Made by a program: the position numbers and the translations under genes. Source: JBGTKH01 sp041744735 (lineage in GTDB: Bacteria; Planctomycetota; Planctomycetia; Pirellulales; Pirellulaceae). Taken from it: DNA of 11,309 bases. The stretch's first letter is position 1. Each line of letters opens with the position of its first letter. This document shows, piece by piece, positions 8,501-11,309 of the stretch. The notes beneath the pieces were generated by a model, which saw only the letters and a list, made by a program, of their open reading frames with translations, ran no database searches and was not told where the DNA came from. The stretch is taken from the NCBI GenBank assembly GCA_041744735.1, contig JBGTKH010000191.1:1-11309 (forward strand), read 5' to 3'.

Positions 8501-8861
8501 TAAACAAGACATCGGTCACGACGGCGGCAGCGTGCTGACATTCACCTTTAGCCACCAATATCAAGACGGCACCCACACGCTGGGCCGCTTCCGCCTGTCC
8601 GTCACGACGGCCAAACGCCCCGTCGGCGTCAATCGCCTGTCCGACGAATTGGTAAAGTTCGTCTCCGTTCCCGCCGACCAGCGCACCGCCGAGCAGAAAG
8701 CCGCCGCCGCCAACTACTACCGCACGCTCGACCCCGAACTAGCCCGCCTCACCGCCGAAGTCCAACGCAGCGCCGAGCAACTGAAAAACCAACGGCTCGT
8801 CGGCGTACAAGACTTGGCCTGGGCGCTAATCAACAACCCGGCGTTCCTGTTCAATCGCTAG
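5532..8861 (+). CDS. Secreted DUF1549/DUF1553 (PSCyt2/PSD1) planctomycete protein with cytochrome-like and Ig-like domains
   Basis: Protein of 1,109 residues starting at ATG 5532; an in-frame TTG at 5475 would put 19 unlikely residues before the signal peptide. Order of regions: signal peptide (1 to about 32); Ig-like BIG2 domain (about 42-126) ending in a VNVSISG strand; cytochrome-like domain (about 134-235) with CNAGTCH at 148-154, which is CX4CH rather than CX2CH; a second BIG2-like stretch (about 245-325); DUF1549 (about 340-527) with a true CXXCH at 498-502 in CNKCHDHPFERW; DUF1553 (about 585-818) with YVNRLWGYLFGKGI; a beta-rich insertion (about 850-1030); and the usual family ending LAWALINNPAFLFNR. 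Function is unproven; the family has been linked to the large secreted enzyme and polysaccharide-handling repertoire of Planctomycetes. The frequently adjacent DUF1501 gene does not follow here. Confidence 0.92.
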   Translation: MKLKQPLCILCWIAGMSLTALLCLAVMNADGAEKEKLPAGLKVVAMEAYPPVVELKQRFDYRQLLLTGRLETGESVDLTRMATLAQPSKLVSVSPTGLVRPVADGSEQLVFTFEGHSAAVNVSISGAAAPYSPSFIRDIQPAFSKMGCNAGTCHGSREGKNGFKLSLRGYDALYDYRAFTDDVSARRFNRAAPEQSLMLLKASGSIPHVGGVRTQVGEPYYALVRDWIANGVKFDPGSPRVAKIDIAPLNPIVPLPGMKQQMSVMATYTDGTTRDVTRESFIESGNIEVIEADSQGVLTMLRRGEAPVLVRYDGNYAATTLICMGDRTGFAWQQPPTHSYIDELVYKKLQRVKILPSDLCTDEEFVRRVYLDLTGLPPTADQVLAFRNDPRESRQKREELVDRLVGSHEYVEHWTNKWADMLQVNRKFLGEEGAIVLRNWIEQNVAGNKPYDQFAYEVITAKGSNLDNPPAAYYKVLREPAETMENTTHLFLAVRFNCNKCHDHPFERWTQDQYYHLAAYFAQIGRKEDPAFAGQKIGGSAVEGAVPLVEVIYDTGSGDVKHDRTGQITPPAFPYEHDGEIAEAASRREQLARWITSKDNQYFARSYVNRLWGYLFGKGIIEPIDDIRAGNPPTNPELLDALTADFINSGFDVQHMMRTICKSRVYQHSVRTNQWNEDDEINYARALARRLPAEVLYDAIHMATGSTPKIPGVPVGFRAAELPDVGVSVPFLEDFGRPVRESACECERSDSMVLGPIMKLINGPTVSEAIADPSNALTQLAVNEKDDAKLIREVFVRFLARDPTDEELQLGQEALKAAGEGHDKLVAALADYEKQVPAKQAEWEKSLGADVVWTALDPVEMHSQVGATFAKQEDKSLLVSGKNGKDVYTVVAQSDLKGITAIRLEVLPDAKLPAGGPGRAQNGNLVLSELGVTAAPMLDAAKAEAVGLQNASADFNQVSYHIAGAIDGSAGTGWAIYPEFNKRHEAIFETKQDIGHDGGSVLTFTFSHQYQDGTHTLGRFRLSVTTAKRPVGVNRLSDELVKFVSVPADQRTAEQKAAAANYYRTLDPELARLTAEVQRSAEQLKNQRLVGVQDLAWALINNPAFLFNR

Positions 8862-8876
8862 CGCGAATTTCAAAAC

Positions 8877-8901
8877 CGTAGCCGAAGTTGTGAAACTTCG
8901 G
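8877..8901 (+). repeat. REP-like unit 1 (direct): GTAG foot plus hairpin
   Basis: GTAG (8878-8881) is followed by a perfect hairpin CCGAAGTT (8882-8889), loop GTGA (8890-8893), AACTTCGG (8894-8901). A GTAG tetranucleotide at the 5' foot of a hairpin is the hallmark of REP elements mobilised by RAYT (TnpA_REP) transposases. It lies 15 nt after the stop of the DUF1549/DUF1553 gene. Confidence 0.6.
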
Positions 8902-8923
8902 AATTCTCACGAATTCCGCTACG
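8899..8923 (-). repeat. REP-like unit 2 (inverted): GTAG foot plus hairpin
   Basis: On the minus strand: GTAG (8922-8919), then stem CGGAATTC, loop GTGA, stem GAATTCCG (8918-8899). The loop and the foot are identical to unit 1 but in opposite orientation. The CGTAGC at 8877-8882 pairs with GCTACG at 8918-8923, so units 1 and 2 together fold as a near-perfect three-way junction with one unpaired base. This is the layout of a BIME (paired inverted REPs). Confidence 0.6.
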
Positions 8924-8937
8924 AGAGACGTGAACTT

Positions 8938-8962
8938 CGGAATTCTCACGAATTCCGCTACG
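8938..8962 (-). repeat. REP-like unit 3 (inverted), exact copy of unit 2
   Basis: Identical to unit 2: on the minus strand the GTAG foot is at 8961-8958, followed by the stem with loop GTGA. It arose with the 39-bp tandem duplication described in the next entry and has no direct partner unit of its own. Confidence 0.6.
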
Positions 8963-8991
8963 AGAGACGTGGTCGAACAACGAGGCCAACG

Positions 8992-9207
8992 ATGCTCGTC
9001 TACGAAGAACTTCTGGACCGCGACTTGGATTGGGCGCTGCGCGAGGGGAGTATGCACTTCGAAGAAAAGAGCGCGGTTCACCAAACGCTTCGGAAGATCA
9101 CCAAGAGGCTTGACGAACTTCGCATCCCCTATGCCGTCGTGGGCGGAATGGCGATGTTCCTGCACGGTTATCGCCGCTTCACCGTCCAAAGTCACCCGTC
9201 GAGTTGA
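8992..9207 (+). pseudogene. Truncated nucleotidyltransferase (N-terminal fragment)
   Basis: Open frame of 71 residues from ATG 8992, with GAGG at 8983-8986, 5 nt upstream. A second in-frame ATG at 9052 (MHFEEKSAVHQ), behind GAGGGGAG at 9043-9050, is an alternative start. Residues 21-65 match my memory of a nucleotidyltransferase family: a helix RKITKRLDEL, then IPYAVVGGMAMFLHGYRRFTV, the GG-x-A-x-x-x-HG motif of this superfamily. In intact relatives the FT(V/E) is followed at once by the metal-binding D-x-D; here the sequence changes to QSHPSS and stops. The fragment therefore lacks its catalytic residues and is probably a gene cut off at about base 9186. It lies between REP-like repeats and the AbiE pair. 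Confidence 0.65.
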
Positions 9208-9340
9208 AACGCCGGCAATAGATTGTCGTCACCATCAACGCGCAACCGTCACGGGTGCTACCCAGTGCTCAAGACTGCGAAACCGGTCGGCTGCGACTCT
9301 CCCGCCTACCGTTGCGGCTTTTGCATTCCATTTTCTACAA

Positions 9341-9357
9341 ACGTCTTGTGAGGACGT
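9341..9357 (+). promoter_or_regulatory. Possible AbiEi operator: inverted repeat over the -35 region
   Basis: ACGTC (9341-9345) and GACGT (9353-9357) form an inverted repeat with a 7-nt spacer, covering the proposed -35 box. AbiEi-type antitoxins are known to bind inverted repeats at their own promoters and repress them. A further CTTGT/ACAAG pair (9345-9349 and 9383-9387) brackets the -10 box. Arms of five bases can occur by chance. Confidence 0.3.
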
Positions 9358-9373
9358 AATTGGAAAATATAAT
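9346..9373 (+). promoter_or_regulatory. Promoter of the abiE operon, possibly leaderless
   Basis: TTGTGA (9346-9351), a 16-nt spacer, and a perfect TATAAT (9368-9373). The expected transcription start, about 7 nt after the -10 box, falls on or next to the A of the ATG at 9380. No Shine-Dalgarno site precedes that ATG, so a leaderless mRNA is likely. Confidence 0.55.
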
Positions 9374-9379
9374 ACAACT

Positions 9380-10177
9380 ATGACAAGTGTGCTTGGTCCG
9401 TTAGAAACGCAGTTTTTTTCTTACATCCAGATGCGAAGTGCGGCGTCGGTACGTCAGGGCGAATTGCAACAAGCCTTGGGGCTGTCAGCGATTCAAGAAA
9501 ATGATCTCTTCCGGCGACTGGCCCGCCGCGGGTTGATTGCGCGGGTACGGCGGGGGTTGTATTTGGTGCCGCCGACGCTTCCGGCGGGCGGGAAGTGGAG
9601 TCCGGGTGAGGCGCTGGCGCTATCGACGTTGATAGAAGATCGCGGCGGAGTGTACCAGATTAGCGGGCCGAATGCTTTCAATCGCTATCATTGGGTCGAT
9701 CAGGTTCCCAACCGCATGTACGTTTACAACAATCGCATTTCCGGCGAGCGGCAGATTGGGTCGGTCGTGTTTTCGTTGATCAAGGTGGCAGACGAGCGGC
9801 TCGGCGGGACCGAGACCGTGACAACGCCGGACGGGTTTGAGCTGGTTTACTCGTCACGGGGCCGCTCGCTAATGGATGCGGTTTACGACTGGTCGCGCTT
9901 CAACAGCTTGCCGCCAGCGTTCGGCTGGATTCGCGCTGAGGCGGCTGCGAATAAAAAGATCGCCGCTGAGCTGGTAGAGACGAGTTTGAAGTACGGAAAC
10001 CAAGCCACGCTGCGTCGTGTCGGCAAGGTACTGGAAATGGAAGGCGTCGAAGAACGGTTGCTGCGAAAACTCGACAAGGCGCTGAGGCGGTCATCAAGTC
10101 TCATTCCCTGGATTCCGACGCAGCCGAAGCGCGGCAAAGCAGATCAGCGTTGGGGAGTCGTGATGAACGATGAGTGA
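9380..10177 (+). CDS. abiEi: AbiEi-family antitoxin / transcriptional regulator (type IV toxin-antitoxin)
   Basis: Protein of 265 residues with ATG at 9380. The frame stays open upstream to 8930 but those residues run through the repeats and the nucleotidyltransferase fragment in another frame, so they are not coding. Residues 1 to about 65 form a winged helix-turn-helix: QGELQQALGLSAIQENDLFRR supplies the helices and LIARVRRGLYLV the wing. Next come the family's SPGEALALSTLIEDRGGVYQ stretch (about 74-93) and ISGPNAFNRYHW. The C-terminal part (about 100-265) is the antitoxin domain with a basic helical end. AbiEi neutralises the AbiEii nucleotidyltransferase without stable complex formation and represses its own operon (family knowledge). 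Its last 8 nt overlap the toxin gene. Confidence 0.87.
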   Translation: MTSVLGPLETQFFSYIQMRSAASVRQGELQQALGLSAIQENDLFRRLARRGLIARVRRGLYLVPPTLPAGGKWSPGEALALSTLIEDRGGVYQISGPNAFNRYHWVDQVPNRMYVYNNRISGERQIGSVVFSLIKVADERLGGTETVTTPDGFELVYSSRGRSLMDAVYDWSRFNSLPPAFGWIRAEAAANKKIAAELVETSLKYGNQATLRRVGKVLEMEGVEERLLRKLDKALRRSSSLIPWIPTQPKRGKADQRWGVVMNDE

Positions 10178-11045
10178 TGCGCAAGCGCCGCGACTGCACG
10201 AAGACACGGAACTGTTCCGCGCCGCGCTGAACTTCACGGAACGGGAGACCGGTTTCAGCGCGCGGCTGGTCGAAAAGGATTACTTCTGTTCGGTGCTGCT
10301 CGCTGACTTGCGTGATCCGTTTGAGCAAGGGCTGGTATTCAAGGGCGGCACGAGCCTAAGCAAGGTCCACACCGAATTCTATCGACTGAGCGAAGATCTC
10401 GATTTCGTAGTTTCCATGCCCATTGATTCGCCGCGTGCGGATCGTCGCGCGGCGATTGCGCCGCTAAAAGCACACCTTTCAAGATTGTCGACCCGACTCG
10501 ATTGTTTTGAAGAGGGCGAACCGCTCAGCGGCACCAACGTCTCGAAACAGTACATCGGCCGATTTACGTATCAATCGTTTGTCACTGGACAGATTGAGTC
10601 GATCAAGGTTGAGGTGGGCTTGCGCGAGCCGGTCATCGAACCCGTCGAGAACAGCGAGGCACACACGTTGGTGATTCATCCGTTCCGCGACGATCCGGCC
10701 GTGCAACCGATCCTTGTCAACACGCTGTCCTTTCGCGAAACCTACGCCGAGAAATTCCGCGCGGCATTGACGCGGCGCGAGCCGGCTATCCGCGACTATT
10801 TCGATATCGACCATGCTGTGAGAATCGGCCGTCTTCAGGTCGGCGATCACCAACTACTGGCCCTGATTGGAAAGAAGCTCGCTGTCACTGGAAACGAGCC
10901 GGTTGACGTATCTGAATCGAAACTCGCTGTGCTGCGTCGTCAGCTTGCCGGACAGCTACAACCGGTGCTTCGGGCCGGCGATTTTGAACAGTTCGATCTG
11001 GAACGCGCGTTTCGGACCGTTCAAACCGTGGCGAATCAGCTTTGA
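10170..11045 (+). CDS. abiEii: AbiEii-family nucleotidyltransferase toxin
   Basis: Protein of 291 residues of the AbiEii/AbiGii family (DUF1814-type nucleotidyltransferase). All four family motifs are visible: I, GGTSLSK (59-65) followed by SEDLDF (74-79) with metal-binding D76 and D78; the third acidic position in the KVEV strand (146-149); and the C-terminal ETYAEKFRAAL (190-200) with its lysine K195, then R-D-Y-F-D-I (208-213). The enzyme is therefore probably active; characterised members transfer nucleotides and stop growth, aborting phage infection. The ATG at 10170 lies inside the antitoxin stop region (8-nt overlap) with GGGGAG at 10152-10157, 12 nt upstream, indicating translation coupled to the antitoxin. 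The exact substrate of this member cannot be told from sequence. Confidence 0.92.
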   Translation: MSDAQAPRLHEDTELFRAALNFTERETGFSARLVEKDYFCSVLLADLRDPFEQGLVFKGGTSLSKVHTEFYRLSEDLDFVVSMPIDSPRADRRAAIAPLKAHLSRLSTRLDCFEEGEPLSGTNVSKQYIGRFTYQSFVTGQIESIKVEVGLREPVIEPVENSEAHTLVIHPFRDDPAVQPILVNTLSFRETYAEKFRAALTRREPAIRDYFDIDHAVRIGRLQVGDHQLLALIGKKLAVTGNEPVDVSESKLAVLRRQLAGQLQPVLRAGDFEQFDLERAFRTVQTVANQL

Positions 11046-11309
11046 CGTTACAGGTGGCCCGCGTCGCTTTGGAAAAATCGGAGTCTTCGGAAATCGCGTC
11101 GCTTGGCGTGACGTCTCTGCCGATTGTTATCAAGAGCGGATGCACCCTACGGATGGCGATGGATTTCTATGACGCGACGTTTCCGATTAGGCCGATTGTT
11201 CCGGTTGGCCCGATGGTTCGGTTTGTGCATGGCGTGGTCGACAATCAGCGCCGTAGCGACTGAAATTCGGGGCAACATTGGCGGTGACTGTTCGGGAGCG
11301 CCGCATGTC
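11046..11309. other. Right-end stretch without a supported gene
   Basis: After the toxin stop I see no convincing gene, terminator hairpin or repeat up to the window edge. A 73-codon frame from a TTG at 11042 to 11263 is open on the plus strand, but its product resembles nothing I know and it has no ribosome-binding site, so it is not called. Confidence 0.5.

Larger units (their letters stand above)
8894..8971 (+). repeat. Two perfect tandem copies of a 39-bp unit
   Basis: Copy 1 is 8894-8932 and copy 2 is 8933-8971, identical over all 39 bases. Each contains one inverted REP-like hairpin. Because 39 is a multiple of three, both copies stay open in one plus-strand frame and would encode a 13-residue repeat (LRNSHEFRYERR plus E or G) in frame with the downstream nucleotidyltransferase fragment. 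Confidence 0.92.

Noticed and set aside
8882..8901. The hairpin after the DUF1549/DUF1553 stop as an intrinsic terminator
   Set aside because: No T-run follows the stem, and the hairpin is one unit of the REP-like cluster; a role in termination or mRNA protection remains possible but unsupported.
9240..9310. A tRNA-like 3' half (CGACTCTCCCGCCTACC) that might mark an attachment site
   Set aside because: The supposed T-arm does not pair and no acceptor or anticodon stem can be built, so there is no support for a tRNA or an att site.
8930..9379. Long N-terminal extension of the AbiEi frame
   Set aside because: The frame overlaps the repeats and the nucleotidyltransferase fragment, has no family resemblance, and passes the TATAAT promoter that serves the ATG at 9380.
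11042..11263. A 73-codon plus-strand frame with a TTG start overlapping the AbiEii stop
   Set aside because: There is no recognisable product and no ribosome-binding site, so it is treated as chance.

Overview
The window looks like a chromosomal segment of a planctomycete, most likely a Pirellulales-type genome. The evidence is a secreted planctomycete cytochrome c/WD40 protein, a 1,109-residue DUF1549/DUF1553 protein, high-GC codon use and weak or absent Shine-Dalgarno sites at several starts. The assignment rests on gene content, not on a database search.

Minus strand, 202-2971: a tight three-gene operon reading right to left. It encodes a KtrB/TrkH-type ion-translocating membrane subunit, its cytoplasmic TrkA/KtrA RCK partner 4 nt downstream, and 9 nt later a protein I recognise as a dual-OB-domain protein. 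The first two should form a complete K+ (or Na+-coupled K+) uptake system. The third is an unexpected companion. A probable 3' end of a plus-strand gene (2-73) converges on this operon.

Plus strand, 2972-8861: a 370-base divergent intergenic region contains a long imperfect hairpin with an alternative pairing partner, just upstream of the cytochrome c/WD40 gene (3342-4778). Next comes a small two-gene cassette (4834-5465, overlapping ATGA junction) of unrecognised function. The large DUF1549/DUF1553 gene (5532-8861) follows. The cytochrome c/WD40 and DUF1549/DUF1553 proteins both carry signal peptides and haem-binding-type motifs and probably work together outside the cytoplasm. The small cassette sits between them.

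Plus strand, 8862-11309: an accessory region. It opens with a REP/BIME-like cluster of GTAG-plus-hairpin units (one direct, two inverted, with a 39-bp tandem duplication). A truncated nucleotidyltransferase gene follows that ends just before its catalytic aspartates would be expected. Then comes an intact AbiEi/AbiEii type IV toxin-antitoxin (abortive infection) pair with an 8-nt overlap, apparently driven by a TATAAT promoter placed so close to the start codon that the mRNA may be leaderless. The last 264 bases hold no gene that I can support.

The least explained items are the two-gene cassette at 4834-5465, the leader hairpin at 3261-3314, and the REP-like cluster at 8877-8971.
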